From assembly GCA_003612335.1 (NCBI GenBank), contig RAYO01000013.1:1-64000 (forward strand): 64,000 nt of DNA, in the 5' to 3' direction. Positions 16,160 to 24,916 of the stretch are shown piece after piece. The position numbers were made by a program, and so were the translations under genes. Source of the stretch: a bacterium 1xD42-67 (GTDB taxonomy: Bacteria > Bacillota > Clostridia > Oscillospirales > Oscillospiraceae). The notes under the pieces were generated by a model. It ran no database searches and was not told the origin of the DNA. It saw only the letters and a program-made list of their open reading frames with translations. The first letter of the stretch is position 1; every line of letters begins with the position of its first letter.

Positions 16160-16468
16160 AGGCTCTCCCTCCTCTGTCATGTCCAGTATAGCTTTCCTCC
16201 CCCTCCCTGTCTACCCATTCCGGACAGCCGGCCGTTTTTGCGGGATAGTTGGTATGGATCGCAGCCCTTTCCCCCTCCCGACCCGTACCTGCCAAACCAG
16301 GAAGGAGGCGTTCCAAGCGCAGAGCATCGGTCCTGCGTCCCCTCCGCCTCCGGCGAAGGACAGGAAAAGATCTTCTGAGCGGACGCTCTCAAAGATGAAC
16401 TAGGTCTTTTTTTTGCCTCCTTTTTGTGCTATACTTGACAGGATGATATTTTCCTCCTGGAGGCGCTT
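16160..16468. other. divergent intergenic region
   Basis: This 309-bp space separates the LytTR gene from the MBOAT gene. It contains the extended -10 element at 16427-16435. I see no further gene and no clear pair of LytTR-type direct repeats. Confidence 0.4.
16427..16435 (+). promoter_or_regulatory. extended -10 promoter of the MBOAT operon
   Basis: TGCTATACT is an extended -10 hexamer (TGn plus TATACT). At 17-bp spacing only a T-run stands in for a -35 box, so activation by a regulator is possible. The MBOAT start lies 33 bp downstream. Confidence 0.55.
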
Positions 16469-17959
16469 ATGCTCTTCAACTCCATCGATTTCCTGCTCTT
16501 CTTCCCCCTGGTGACGGCGGTCTGCTTCCTGCTGCCCCACCGGGCGCGGTGGGTATGGCTGCTGATCGTCAGCTACTATTTCTACATGTGCTGGAACGCC
16601 CGATACGCCCTGCTCATCGCCCTATCCACCCTGATCACCTACATCAGCGGGCTGCTCCTCCTCCGGGCGGAGGCGCTGCCGGACCCGGTCCGCCGGACCA
16701 GACGGAAAAAGCTGTGGGTGTTCCTCAGCTTCGCCTCCAACCTGTCCATCCTGTTCTGTTTCAAATACTTCGACTTCTTCCTGGACAGCCTCTCCGCACT
16801 GCTGGCCCTGGGCGGCATCTCTCTCAGACCGCCGGGATCCGATATCGTCCTCCCTGTGGGCATCTCCTTCTACACCTTCCAGGCCCTGTCCTACACCGTG
16901 GACGTCTATCGGGGCGAGGTGGAGCCGGAGCGGAACATCTTCCGCTACGCCCTCTTCGTCTCCTTCTTCCCCCAGCTGGTGGCCGGGCCCATCGAGCGGT
17001 CCAAGAATCTGCTGGGCCAGCTCTATGAGCGCCACACCTTCGACCCGGACCGGGTACGGGCCGGACTGCTCCTCATGCTGTGGGGGATGTTCGAGAAGAT
17101 CGTCGTCGCCGACCGGCTGGCCATGCTGGTAGACCACGTCTACGCCAACTACGACCAGCTCCCCGGCTCCGCCGCAGTATTGGCCACCGTCTTCTTCGCC
17201 TTTCAGATCTACAGCGATTTTGCCGGCTACTCCCACATCGCCATCGGCGCCGCCCAGGTGCTGGGCTTCACCCTGATGGAGAATTTCCGTCAGCCCTATC
17301 TGGCCCGATCGACAGCAGAGTTCTGGCGGCGGTGGCACATCTCTCTCTCCACCTGGTTCCGAGACTACCTCTACATCCCTCTGGGGGGCAGCCGGAGAGG
17401 GAGCGCCCGCAGATCCCTCAACACCATGATCACCTTCCTGGCCAGCGGCCTGTGGCACGGGGCGGACTGGAGCTTCGTCATCTGGGGCGGCCTCAACGGA
17501 GCCTATCAGGTGGCGGGGGAGGTCCTCCGGCCTGCCCGGGAGAGGGCCTGCCAGGCCCTCCGGATCCGCCGGGACCGCCTTTTTTGGCGGGCGGTCCAGG
17601 TCCTGATCGTCTTCTGTCTGGTGGACTTCGCCTGGCTCTTCTTCCGGGCCCCCTCCTTCTCCGCAGCACTGGGGATCCTGGCCCATACGGTCGAGGACTT
17701 CCGCCTCGCCGCCCTGCCGGGGCAGCTCTTCGCCCTAGGGCTGGACCGCGCCAACTTCCTGGCAGCTCTGGCGGCCCTGGCCCTGCTGTTCCTGGCCGAC
17801 CTGCTCCAGGCGCGGTATGGCTCTCTGCGGCCCTGGATCGCCCGGCAGGTCCTGCCGGTGCGGTGGGCCGTCTACCTGACGGGGGCCCTCACCGTGCTGA
17901 TCTTCGGCATCTATGGCCCCACCTACGATGTCAGAGCCTTCACCTATTTCCAATTCTAG
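16469..17959 (+). CDS. MBOAT-family O-acyltransferase (AlgI/DltB-like)
   Basis: The 496-aa polytopic protein has about 10-12 membrane segments and the MBOAT signatures STAEFWRRWHISLSTWFRDY, LYIPLGGSR and SGLWHGADWSFVIWGG. The His in GLWHGA is the conserved catalytic one. The start region (FNSIDFLLFFPLV) is typical of AlgI-like proteins, which move acetyl groups across the membrane for O-acetylation of a surface polysaccharide. The next gene, 10 bp downstream, encodes an AlgX/AlgJ-like partner that would complete transfer outside. No dlt genes are present, so a wall or capsule polysaccharide is a likelier target than teichoic acid. The polymer is unknown. Confidence 0.9.
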   Translation: MLFNSIDFLLFFPLVTAVCFLLPHRARWVWLLIVSYYFYMCWNARYALLIALSTLITYISGLLLLRAEALPDPVRRTRRKKLWVFLSFASNLSILFCFKYFDFFLDSLSALLALGGISLRPPGSDIVLPVGISFYTFQALSYTVDVYRGEVEPERNIFRYALFVSFFPQLVAGPIERSKNLLGQLYERHTFDPDRVRAGLLLMLWGMFEKIVVADRLAMLVDHVYANYDQLPGSAAVLATVFFAFQIYSDFAGYSHIAIGAAQVLGFTLMENFRQPYLARSTAEFWRRWHISLSTWFRDYLYIPLGGSRRGSARRSLNTMITFLASGLWHGADWSFVIWGGLNGAYQVAGEVLRPARERACQALRIRRDRLFWRAVQVLIVFCLVDFAWLFFRAPSFSAALGILAHTVEDFRLAALPGQLFALGLDRANFLAALAALALLFLADLLQARYGSLRPWIARQVLPVRWAVYLTGALTVLIFGIYGPTYDVRAFTYFQF

Positions 17960-17969
17960 AGGTGCCCCC

Positions 17970-19013
17970 ATGAAGGAAAAGATCCGCTTTTTATCCTCCG
18001 GCCTGGTGTTCCTGGTCCTGCTGGGACTGATCCTGGCCCCCCTCCAGCAGGTGCTGGCCCGCAAGTCCCTGGCCGCCCCCTGGGACATGACCAACAAGGT
18101 GGGGGGCTTCTACAACGAGGAGGAGGACCAGTTCCAAGTGATGTTCTTCGGTCCCAGCCACGCCTACGCCGCCTTCAGCCCCCTGGAACTGTGGGAGGAG
18201 ACAGGGATCAAGAGCTATGTCTTCGCCACCCAGCAGCAGCCCCTCTGGGCCACTTATACCTATATCAAAGAGGCTTTGAAGACCCAGTCCCCCTCCCTGA
18301 TCGTGGTGGAGTGCCGGATGGCCTTTGGGGACAAGGATCATTACATGGAGGGGGATGACAAGGGGGTCACCTTCTCCTACATGGACGACATCCCCCTGTC
18401 CTGGAACAAGGCGGAGCTGGCCTGGCTGTCCGCCCCCGACCTGGAGGGCCGGCTGTCCGCCCTGTTCAACTTCATGATGTACCACGACCGCTGGAGCAGC
18501 CTCAGCCGCTCCGACCTCACCTTCCGCCGGGACCAGCTCCGGGACCCCTACAAGGGCTTCGTCATGCTCCCCCCCCAGCAGGCCCCTCAACCCCGCCCCG
18601 CCAGTGAGACGGTGGTCCGGAACGCCCCCCTGCTGGAGAAGAACCAGTACTGGCTGGAGGAGATCATCCGGCTGTGCCGGGAGGAGGGGATCGAGCTGTG
18701 GCTGGTGAAGAGCCCCTCCAACCTGGAGCTGGAGGAGAAGGCCATGCTCAACACGGTGGAGGCCACCGCCGCCCGATACGGGGTGCCCTTCCACGACTTC
18801 AATCAGGACTATGGGGCGATCGGGCTGGATGAGACCATGTTCTTCGACGCCCACCACCTGGACGCCCTGGGGGCCTCCCGCTTCACCCGCTGGTTCGCCG
18901 CCGTCCTGACCACCGCCCGCCCCGACCTCGTACCGGACTGGGAAGCCCCGGAGTGGACGGCGGACCTGGCCGTTTACCGGGCCGCGCTGGCGGAGCTGAC
19001 CGGCGGTTCTTGA
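17970..19013 (+). CDS. AlgX/AlgJ-like SGNH acetyltransferase partner
   Basis: The 347-aa protein has one N-terminal membrane anchor (LSSGLVFLVLLGLILAPL) and an extracytoplasmic SGNH-like fold. The nucleophile motif is VMFFGPSHAYAAF (GxSH, about residue 57) and the Asp/His pair is FFDAHHLDALGASRF (about 292). These are the signatures of AlgJ/AlgX-type acetyltransferases working with an MBOAT protein. I chose ATG 17970, 10 bp after the MBOAT stop; the longer frame overlaps the MBOAT gene. The pair should O-acetylate a secreted or wall polysaccharide. The histidine kinase gene follows after 13 bp, so co-transcription is possible. Confidence 0.8.
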   Translation: MKEKIRFLSSGLVFLVLLGLILAPLQQVLARKSLAAPWDMTNKVGGFYNEEEDQFQVMFFGPSHAYAAFSPLELWEETGIKSYVFATQQQPLWATYTYIKEALKTQSPSLIVVECRMAFGDKDHYMEGDDKGVTFSYMDDIPLSWNKAELAWLSAPDLEGRLSALFNFMMYHDRWSSLSRSDLTFRRDQLRDPYKGFVMLPPQQAPQPRPASETVVRNAPLLEKNQYWLEEIIRLCREEGIELWLVKSPSNLELEEKAMLNTVEATAARYGVPFHDFNQDYGAIGLDETMFFDAHHLDALGASRFTRWFAAVLTTARPDLVPDWEAPEWTADLAVYRAALAELTGGS

Positions 19014-19026
19014 GAGGAGGAGCGGG

Positions 19027-20325
19027 ATGAGGCTGACACGATATCCGATCTTCCACCTCTCTCCCTGGCTGAGGCGGCTGTCCATCGGACTGATGGTGGC
19101 CCTCACCAGCCAGATCTACCTGTCCCTTTGGGCAGAGGGCTTCCGGGTGTCCGCCTCGGTCATCTTGTACCCCATCCTGCTGATCACCATGATGCGGGAC
19201 AGCCACCGGCCGGATACCGGACTGACGACCGGGCTGTGCGTCCTCCTCCTCCGGGTGGCCATCGACTTGGCCGGCGGGATGGCCCTGACCCACGCCCTCT
19301 CCATCGAGTACCCCGGCGGAGTGTTCTATCTGTGCTACGAGCTGCTGCTCTGCCTGCTGGTCCGGGACCGGCGGACGATCCCTCCCCTGCGCCTGTGGTC
19401 CGTTCTGCTGCTGTGCGACTTCCTGTCCAACGTCCTCAATCTGTGGCTGTCCAGCCGCTCCACCGCTCCGGACGGCCTCCTGCCCCTGGCCGGGCTGGCC
19501 CTGGGCCGCTCTCTGGCCGCCTGTGCCATCCTGTGGGCGGGACGGGGCTACCGCCAGCTCCTCCTCCGGACAGAGCACGAGCACCGTTACCGCCGGCTCT
19601 TCCTCATGACCGCCAACCTGAAGACCGAGCTGTACTTTTTGAAGAAGGATTCCGAGGATATCGAGGGGGTCATGTCCCATGCCTACCAGCTCTACGAGCG
19701 GCTGGAAAAAGAGCCCTCCTCCGGAGATCTCACCGCCCTGGCCCTGTCCATCGCCCGCGATGTCCATGAGATCAAGAAGGACAACCTGCGGATCATCCGG
19801 GGACTGGAGGAGGACGTGGCCGAGGCATATGACCATGAGGCGATGGCCCTGTCCGACCTGCTGGACATCCTGGAGGTGTCCACCCGGCAGTTTTTGGGGG
19901 AACAACGGGCGGAGGTGCGGCTGGAGTGCCGCTGCGCCCAGGACTTCCCGGTGCGGGAGCACTACCGGCTGCTGTCGATCTTGAAAAATCTGGTGACCAA
20001 TGCAGTGGAGGCCATCCAGTCCGACCGAAACCGGGGCACGGTGCAGGTGGAGGCCCGGACCGAAGGGGACCGGCTGCACCTCACGGTCTCTGACGACGGC
20101 CCCGGTATCCCGCCGCGGGCCATGAAGATGCTGTTCCAGGTGGGCTACTCCACGAAGTTCAGCGAGGCCACCGGCGACATCAGCCGGGGAGTGGGCCTGC
20201 CCGCTGTCCAGTATATCGTAGAGGAGCTGGAGGGCTCTATCCTGGTGGAGCCGCGACCCGGCCGGGGGGCGGTCTTCCATGTGGAGCTGCCTCTGGGCGC
20301 CGTTACAGGAGGGGAACGAATGTGA
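19027..20325 (+). CDS. GlnK-type sensor histidine kinase
   Basis: The 432-aa protein has about five or six membrane segments in its first 180 residues. The phosphoacceptor His is in DVHEIKKDNLRII (about 248). The C-terminal ATPase carries an N box LKNLVTNAVEAI, G1 DDGPGIPP and G2 GVGLPAVQYIVEELEG. DVHEIKKD is the box found in GlnK/YcbA-like kinases that pair with YcbB/GlnL regulators. An AGGAGGAG site precedes ATG 19027. The stop overlaps the next start (ATGTGA arrangement), so kinase and regulator are translationally coupled. The membrane sensor half gives no ligand, but the gltS gene downstream suggests glutamine or glutamate. Confidence 0.85.
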   Translation: MRLTRYPIFHLSPWLRRLSIGLMVALTSQIYLSLWAEGFRVSASVILYPILLITMMRDSHRPDTGLTTGLCVLLLRVAIDLAGGMALTHALSIEYPGGVFYLCYELLLCLLVRDRRTIPPLRLWSVLLLCDFLSNVLNLWLSSRSTAPDGLLPLAGLALGRSLAACAILWAGRGYRQLLLRTEHEHRYRRLFLMTANLKTELYFLKKDSEDIEGVMSHAYQLYERLEKEPSSGDLTALALSIARDVHEIKKDNLRIIRGLEEDVAEAYDHEAMALSDLLDILEVSTRQFLGEQRAEVRLECRCAQDFPVREHYRLLSILKNLVTNAVEAIQSDRNRGTVQVEARTEGDRLHLTVSDDGPGIPPRAMKMLFQVGYSTKFSEATGDISRGVGLPAVQYIVEELEGSILVEPRPGRGAVFHVELPLGAVTGGERM

Positions 20326-21158
20326 AGATCTTTATCATCGAAGACGACATCTCTGTCATCGGCATCCTGGAAGACATCGTGGAGCGCAGCGGCCTGGGCA
20401 CCGTCTGCGGCGACAGCGGCGACGGCCTCCCCGACCCGGAGCGGGTCCTGGCCCTGGAGCCCGACCTGATCCTCATCGATCTGCTCATGCCGGAGAAGGA
20501 TGGGATCCAGGTGGTCCGGGAGCTGAAGGAGCGGGGCTGCGGCGCCAAATTCATCATGATCTCCCAGGTCTCCTCCAAGGAGCTGATCGCGAAGGCATAT
20601 ACCGCCGGGGTCTCCTTCTTCATCCAGAAGCCCATCAACCTGATCGAGGTGCGCCAGGTCATCACCAATATCAAGGAGCAGATCGACAATGAACAGGCTC
20701 TGAAGACCATCCAGAGCGTCTTCGCGGGCCGGGAGGCCCCCGCCTCCCAGCCCGCGCCGGCGGACCGCCGGCGCAGACGGCTGACACACATCCTCAGTCA
20801 GGCGGGCATGGCCGGAGAGAAGGGCTCCAAGGACATCATCGATCTGTGCATGCTCCTTTTGGAGGAGGGGAGCAGCGTCTCCCAGACGGGGATCTCGGTC
20901 CTGTGCGCCCGCCTCCCCGGTCCGCCCAAGTCCACCGAACAGCGGATCCGCAGGGCGGTGGAGCGGGGGCTGAGCCACATCGCCAGCCTGGGTCTGGAAG
21001 ATTATGACAACGAGTTCTTCCTGCGCTACGCCACCCGCCTCTTCCCCTTCCACGAGGTCCGGGCGGAGATGTCCTTCCTCCAGGGGAAAGGTCCCCGGGG
21101 CAAGGCCAGCCTGAAGAAGTTCCTGGACGGCCTGATCATCCTGGTGGAGGAGGACTGA
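20322..21158 (+). CDS. glnL: GlnL/YcbB-type response regulator
   Basis: The 278-aa product has a CheY-like receiver (IIEDDISVIGI; Asp in LILIDLLMPEKDG; Lys in FFIQKPINLIEV). The C-terminal YcbB-type DNA-binding domain (about 150-278) shows the marker residues STEQRIRRAVERGLSHIASL and GLEDYDNEFFLRYATRLF. In Bacillus the GlnK/GlnL pair activates glutaminase and a glutamine transporter. The start is GTG 20322, inside the end of the kinase gene. The next gene on the same strand is gltS, 219 bp downstream and with its own leader, the most likely target. Confidence 0.88.
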   Translation: MKIFIIEDDISVIGILEDIVERSGLGTVCGDSGDGLPDPERVLALEPDLILIDLLMPEKDGIQVVRELKERGCGAKFIMISQVSSKELIAKAYTAGVSFFIQKPINLIEVRQVITNIKEQIDNEQALKTIQSVFAGREAPASQPAPADRRRRRLTHILSQAGMAGEKGSKDIIDLCMLLLEEGSSVSQTGISVLCARLPGPPKSTEQRIRRAVERGLSHIASLGLEDYDNEFFLRYATRLFPFHEVRAEMSFLQGKGPRGKASLKKFLDGLIILVEED

Positions 21159-21317
21159 CCCCCTTCGGCAGGAACTCCCATCCGGCGGATCCCCCTCACT
21201 CTTGTGCGCATCATACAAAAATCTTAGGACTGCTTTGGTGCTTTGATAGGATCTTCTCCAACCTCCGTTACGATTTGAAACTTTTTGACGGCGAGCCTGT
21301 AAGATCTTTTTGTTCAA

Positions 21318-21345
21318 AGGGGCCGCTTTGGCGGATGTGCGGCCC
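21318..21345 (+). promoter_or_regulatory. leader hairpin upstream of gltS
   Basis: GGGGCCGC and GCGGCCC can pair around about 12 nt. The ribosome binding site (AAGGAG) and ATG follow within 35-60 bp. No T-run follows, so it is more likely a leader structure than a terminator. The 219-bp space upstream of gltS also holds TTTTTGTTC, which resembles a single GlnL-type half-site. Confidence 0.3.
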
Positions 21346-21377
21346 TGAAAATAAAGGAGAAAGAAGGAGAGCATCAC

Positions 21378-22622
21378 ATGTTAGAGTATACCCTGAATAT
21401 GTACCAGACGGCGGGCGTCGCCATGCTCCTGTTCGTGCTGGGCCGCTTCCTCACCAACCGCGTCCAATTCCTGAAGGCCTGCTGCATCCCCGCGCCGGTC
21501 GTGGGCGGACTGATCTTCGCCCTTGTCCACCTGGGCTTGTATGCCGCCGGCGTGCTGGCTCTGTCTTTCGATTCCAACGTCAAGGACTATTTCATGACCC
21601 TGTTCTTCACCAGCGTGGGCTACACCGCCTGCTTCCGTCTGCTGAAGAAGGGCGGCAAGAAGGTGTTCACCTTCCTGTTCATCGCGATCCTGATGGTGAT
21701 CCTCCAGGACATCCTCAGCCCCATCATCGCCGTGGCTTTCAAGATGGATGTCCGCTACGGTCTGGCCGCCGGCTCCATCCCCATGGTGGGCGGACACGGC
21801 ACCGCCGGCTCCTACGGTCCTGAGCTGGAGAACATGGGCCTGGTCGGCGCCCAGGTCATGGCTATGGCCGCCGCCACCTTTGGCCTGGTATCCGGTTCTC
21901 TCATGGGCGGCCCCACCGCCCGGAGCATCATCAACAAATATGGCCTGCAGTCCACCGAGAGCGAGGCAGAGGTCATGGAACTGGACGGCGAGTCTTCTGC
22001 TGAGCAGGAGAAGGCCGAGCGCATGGATATCGACTCCTTCACCAACGCCATCATCCTGCTGATGGTGGCCTCCGGGTTGGGCACCTTGATCACCACCGCC
22101 TTCAATAACGCCAAGATCGTCTTCATGGGCAATGAGATCAAGTTCGTCTTCCCCACCTACATCGGCGCCATGCTCATCGCTGCCGCCATCCGCAACTTCT
22201 GCGACGCCAAGCGCATCGTCATGCCCGCCAAGGCCCTGGATATGTGGGGCAATGTGTCTCTGTCCATCTTCCTGGCCATCGCCCTCATGTCCCTGAAGCT
22301 GTGGGAGCTGGCCGCCCTGGCCCTCCCCATGACCGTCATGCTGGCCGCCCAGGTGGTACTGATGTTCTTCTTTGCCCGCTTCGTGGTGTTCAACGTCATG
22401 GGCCGGGATTACGAGGCCGCCGTCATGACCTCCGCCTTCTGCGGCTTCGGCATGGGCGCGACCCCCAACGCGATGGCCAACATGCAGGCCATCACCAAGC
22501 GCTACGGCCCCGCGCCCCAGGCGTTCTTCATCGTCCCTCTGGTGGGCTCCCTCTTCATCGACTTCTTCAATGGCATCATCATCACCATCTTCCTCAACGT
22601 CCTGCCCGCCATCTTCGGGTGA
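21378..22622 (+). CDS. gltS: sodium/glutamate symporter GltS
   Basis: The 414-aa membrane protein matches GltS: FLTNRVQFLKACCIPAPVVG near the N-terminus, GLAAGSIPMVGGHGTAGSYG (about 130-150) and the C-terminal repeat AAVMTSAFCGFGMGATPNAM. The two motifs are the paired reentrant loops of the ESS family, which take up glutamate with Na+. AAGGAG precedes ATG 21378. A perfect terminator follows 11 bp after the stop, so this is the end of the transcript. The preceding GlnK/GlnL-type system is a likely regulator. Confidence 0.93.
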   Translation: MLEYTLNMYQTAGVAMLLFVLGRFLTNRVQFLKACCIPAPVVGGLIFALVHLGLYAAGVLALSFDSNVKDYFMTLFFTSVGYTACFRLLKKGGKKVFTFLFIAILMVILQDILSPIIAVAFKMDVRYGLAAGSIPMVGGHGTAGSYGPELENMGLVGAQVMAMAAATFGLVSGSLMGGPTARSIINKYGLQSTESEAEVMELDGESSAEQEKAERMDIDSFTNAIILLMVASGLGTLITTAFNNAKIVFMGNEIKFVFPTYIGAMLIAAAIRNFCDAKRIVMPAKALDMWGNVSLSIFLAIALMSLKLWELAALALPMTVMLAAQVVLMFFFARFVVFNVMGRDYEAAVMTSAFCGFGMGATPNAMANMQAITKRYGPAPQAFFIVPLVGSLFIDFFNGIIITIFLNVLPAIFG

Positions 22623-22633
22623 CCAGAAAAAAA

Positions 22634-22666
22634 CAGGCGGTCCCTACCAGGGATCGCCTGTTTTTT
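22634..22666 (+). terminator. bidirectional terminator after gltS
   Basis: CAGGCG-TCCCT pairs with AGGGA-CGCCTG around a short loop, followed by TTTTTT. An A-run on the other side lets it also end the converging GTPase transcript. Confidence 0.9.
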
Positions 22667-22723
22667 GTCCTCATCTGTCCGCGCCGGTCTCGACCGGGAG
22701 CACTGCTCCAGCGGAGAGATATT

Positions 22724-23671
22724 CTATCGGAAATACACCAGCGGGTCTTCAGGGGCCTGGGCTTTCTCGACGGTCTGAGCGTAGAGGACCACCCCTTCAT
22801 CCTCATAGACGTCGGCGTGCTCCCAGCGGATCTGGGCCGTGACCGTGATCCACTCCCCCTTGCGCAGGGAGCGGGCCTTGTCGTACTTACACAGGAACCC
22901 AAAGAAGCGGATATCCTCCACACAGCAGGTCATGGCGTTGCGTCCAGGGACGAAGGAGCCCTTTGGCAGCTTCATCCCGGTCATGGCCTGGGCCTTATAG
23001 GTGATGGTCTTGCCCACATAGCGCTCCGGGTGCTCCTGGATATCCAGATACCAGATGCCGTAGTCCGCGTCCTCCAGGACGATGTGGTCCTCCTCCAGGG
23101 AGTAGGGGAGGATGTCCTCCACCTCCAGCTCCTCGCCCTTCACGTCCTCAAAGACGATCTCACACATCCGGTTCACCGCCCGGACCGACCGCTTCCAGCC
23201 GGCCAGAGGCATGTCGGGGGTGCAGCGGTCGAAGAGGACCATATCCGCCCCGGATACCATGTCGATGAACATCGACTGCATGTTGTTCAGATACATCTCA
23301 AAGGTGGAACCGTCCACCACATGGATGGCCTGATAGAGCCCCCAGGTCTTGGGCAGGCGGCACCGCCGCAGGACATCCACCGGCCACATGCCGTTGTACT
23401 CCAACAGCACCCGTTCCGGCTGGTAACGGCGGTCCACCTCCTTCAAAAATTCGGTGGTCAGCCCCTCCTGATCCTCGACGGGGATCAGACGGCAGTTGCG
23501 CTGAGACAGGAACTGGGGGTCGTACTCCTCCTCTCCGTCCTCGCACAGAAGGAGCACCGTCCTCTGGCCGTCGTTGAAATAGTCCATGTTCAGCGTGTCG
23601 GTGAGCAGGGTGGTCTTCCCGGCGTCCAAAAAGCCGGTGATCAGATAGAGAGGGATTCGGGAATCGGGCAT
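22724..23671 (-). CDS. CobW-like GTPase fused to a TIGR03943-like domain
   Basis: The 315-aa protein begins with a G3E P-loop (LYLITGFLDAGKTTLLTDTL, residues 7-27) and an abbreviated GTPase region. The GxCxxC metal motif of CobW proteins is not seen at its usual place; DGEEEYDP follows strand two instead. The C-terminal third (about 200-315) has MTGMKLPKGSFVPGRNAMTC and CCVEDIRFFGFLC, as in TIGR03943/YcgQ proteins. These pair with YcgR-like permeases and are linked to zinc handling. The join of both modules suggests metal delivery or sensing at the membrane. The more typical CobW gene lies 60 bp upstream on the same strand. Metal and client are not known. Confidence 0.75.
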   Translation of the reverse strand: MPDSRIPLYLITGFLDAGKTTLLTDTLNMDYFNDGQRTVLLLCEDGEEEYDPQFLSQRNCRLIPVEDQEGLTTEFLKEVDRRYQPERVLLEYNGMWPVDVLRRCRLPKTWGLYQAIHVVDGSTFEMYLNNMQSMFIDMVSGADMVLFDRCTPDMPLAGWKRSVRAVNRMCEIVFEDVKGEELEVEDILPYSLEEDHIVLEDADYGIWYLDIQEHPERYVGKTITYKAQAMTGMKLPKGSFVPGRNAMTCCVEDIRFFGFLCKYDKARSLRKGEWITVTAQIRWEHADVYEDEGVVLYAQTVEKAQAPEDPLVYFR

Positions 23672-23730
23672 TTTATTTCACCTCACGGGTCTTGATAGAG
23701 AGAACGGCCTCCTTGGCGAAGGAGGCTTTT

Positions 23731-24831
23731 TCACGCCAGCAGGAACAGCTCCTCCAGCTCTTTCTCCTTCAGATCGGAACCGATGACGCACAGCCGGCCG
23801 GTGTAGTCGGTCCCGCCCTCCCGGATCTGGAACTCCTCAGGGACCAGGTCGAAGTGGAGCCAGCTCTGTCCGTCACTGCAGGGGACCATCCCCTTGGCCC
23901 GGAGGATGATGCCATAGTCCTCCGTCATCGCCAGGGCAGACAGGGCCTCCTGGAGCTCCTCACGGCTGTACTTCCGGGGGGTCTCCCTGCCCCAGGAGGT
24001 GAACACCTCGTCGGCATCATGGTGGTGATGGTGGCTGTGGTCATGGCAGGCGGTGCAGGTGTCCCCATGGTCATGGTCGTGGTGGTGCTCATGCTCGTGG
24101 TCATGTCCGCAGTGGTCGTGATCGTGGTGGTGCTCGTGATCATGATGATGGTCGTGACAGCCGCAGCCGCAGTCCTCGTCATGGTGGTGATGCTCGTGCC
24201 CGATCTCTTCCATCAGGTCATGGGCCAGGTCGTGGCCCCCCTCCATGGCGGAGAGGATCTGCTGTCCGGTCAGCTGGTCCCAGGGGGTGGTGAGGATGGC
24301 GGCCTTGGGGTTCTTCTCCCGCAGGAGGGCCACCGCCCCGTCCAGCTTGTGCTGGTCGATCTTCTGGGTGCGGGAGAGGATGATGGCGCAGGCGTGCCCC
24401 ACCTGGTCGTTGAAGAACTCCCCAAAATTCTTCATATACACCTTGGCCTTGGCGGCGTCTACCACGGTGACGAAGCTGTTCAGGTGCAGGTCGGGGCTCT
24501 CCGCCTGGACCCGCTCCACAGCGGCCACCACATCGGACAGCTTGCCCACCCCGGAGGGCTCGATGACGATCCGGGCGGGGGCGTAGTCGGCCAGCACCTG
24601 CTTCAGGGCAGCTCCGAAATCCCCCACCAGGGAACAGCAGATACAGCCCGAGTTCATCTCGGTGATCTCCACCCCGGCGTCTTTCAGGAAGCCGCCGTCG
24701 ATGCCGATCTCACCGAACTCATTCTCAATGAGGACGATCTTCTCCCCCTTGAAGCTCTCATCCAGCAGCTTCTTGATGAGGGTGGTCTTTCCGGCCCCTA
24801 AAAAGCCGGAGATGATATCGATCTTGGTCAA
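23731..24831 (-). CDS. CobW/ZNG-type metallochaperone GTPase, His-rich
   Basis: The 366-aa protein has the G3E Walker A (IISGFLGAGKTTLIKKLL), Glu-rich ENEFGEIGIDGGFL, the metal motif GCICC (about residues 62-66) and SRTQKIDQ in the guanine-specificity position. A stretch of about 65 residues (about 213-277) is dominated by His, Asp and Glu with two CxC-type pairs, and would bind Zn, Ni or Co. The C-terminal CobW_C domain follows (KYSREELQEALSAL to FQIREGG). Such proteins hand metal to target enzymes using GTP. It lies first in a two-gene unit with the CobW/TIGR03943 gene. No Zur or Fur box was recognised. Confidence 0.9.
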   Translation of the reverse strand: MTKIDIISGFLGAGKTTLIKKLLDESFKGEKIVLIENEFGEIGIDGGFLKDAGVEITEMNSGCICCSLVGDFGAALKQVLADYAPARIVIEPSGVGKLSDVVAAVERVQAESPDLHLNSFVTVVDAAKAKVYMKNFGEFFNDQVGHACAIILSRTQKIDQHKLDGAVALLREKNPKAAILTTPWDQLTGQQILSAMEGGHDLAHDLMEEIGHEHHHHDEDCGCGCHDHHHDHEHHHDHDHCGHDHEHEHHHDHDHGDTCTACHDHSHHHHHDADEVFTSWGRETPRKYSREELQEALSALAMTEDYGIILRAKGMVPCSDGQSWLHFDLVPEEFQIREGGTDYTGRLCVIGSDLKEKELEELFLLA

Positions 24832-24863
24832 TCTCGTCAGGTCCTTTCTTATATTTTTTCCGT

Positions 24864-24910
24864 TCCTGCCAGGCCGAGGCCCCTTCAGGGAAAGGCTCGG
24901 CCTGGCAGGA
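24864..24910 (-). terminator. terminator hairpin of the S41-SLH gene
   Basis: TCCTGCCAGGCCGAG pairs with CTCGGCCTGGCAGGA. On the minus strand an AT-rich tract follows the stem. It lies just past the stop at 24917 and before the CobW gene start. Confidence 0.7.
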
Positions 24911-24916
24911 CGCAGA

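Noticed and set aside
23692-24801. Open frame opposite the His-rich CobW gene with long Val/Met runs
   Set aside because: The runs are the reverse complement of His codons; the CobW motifs are on the other strand.
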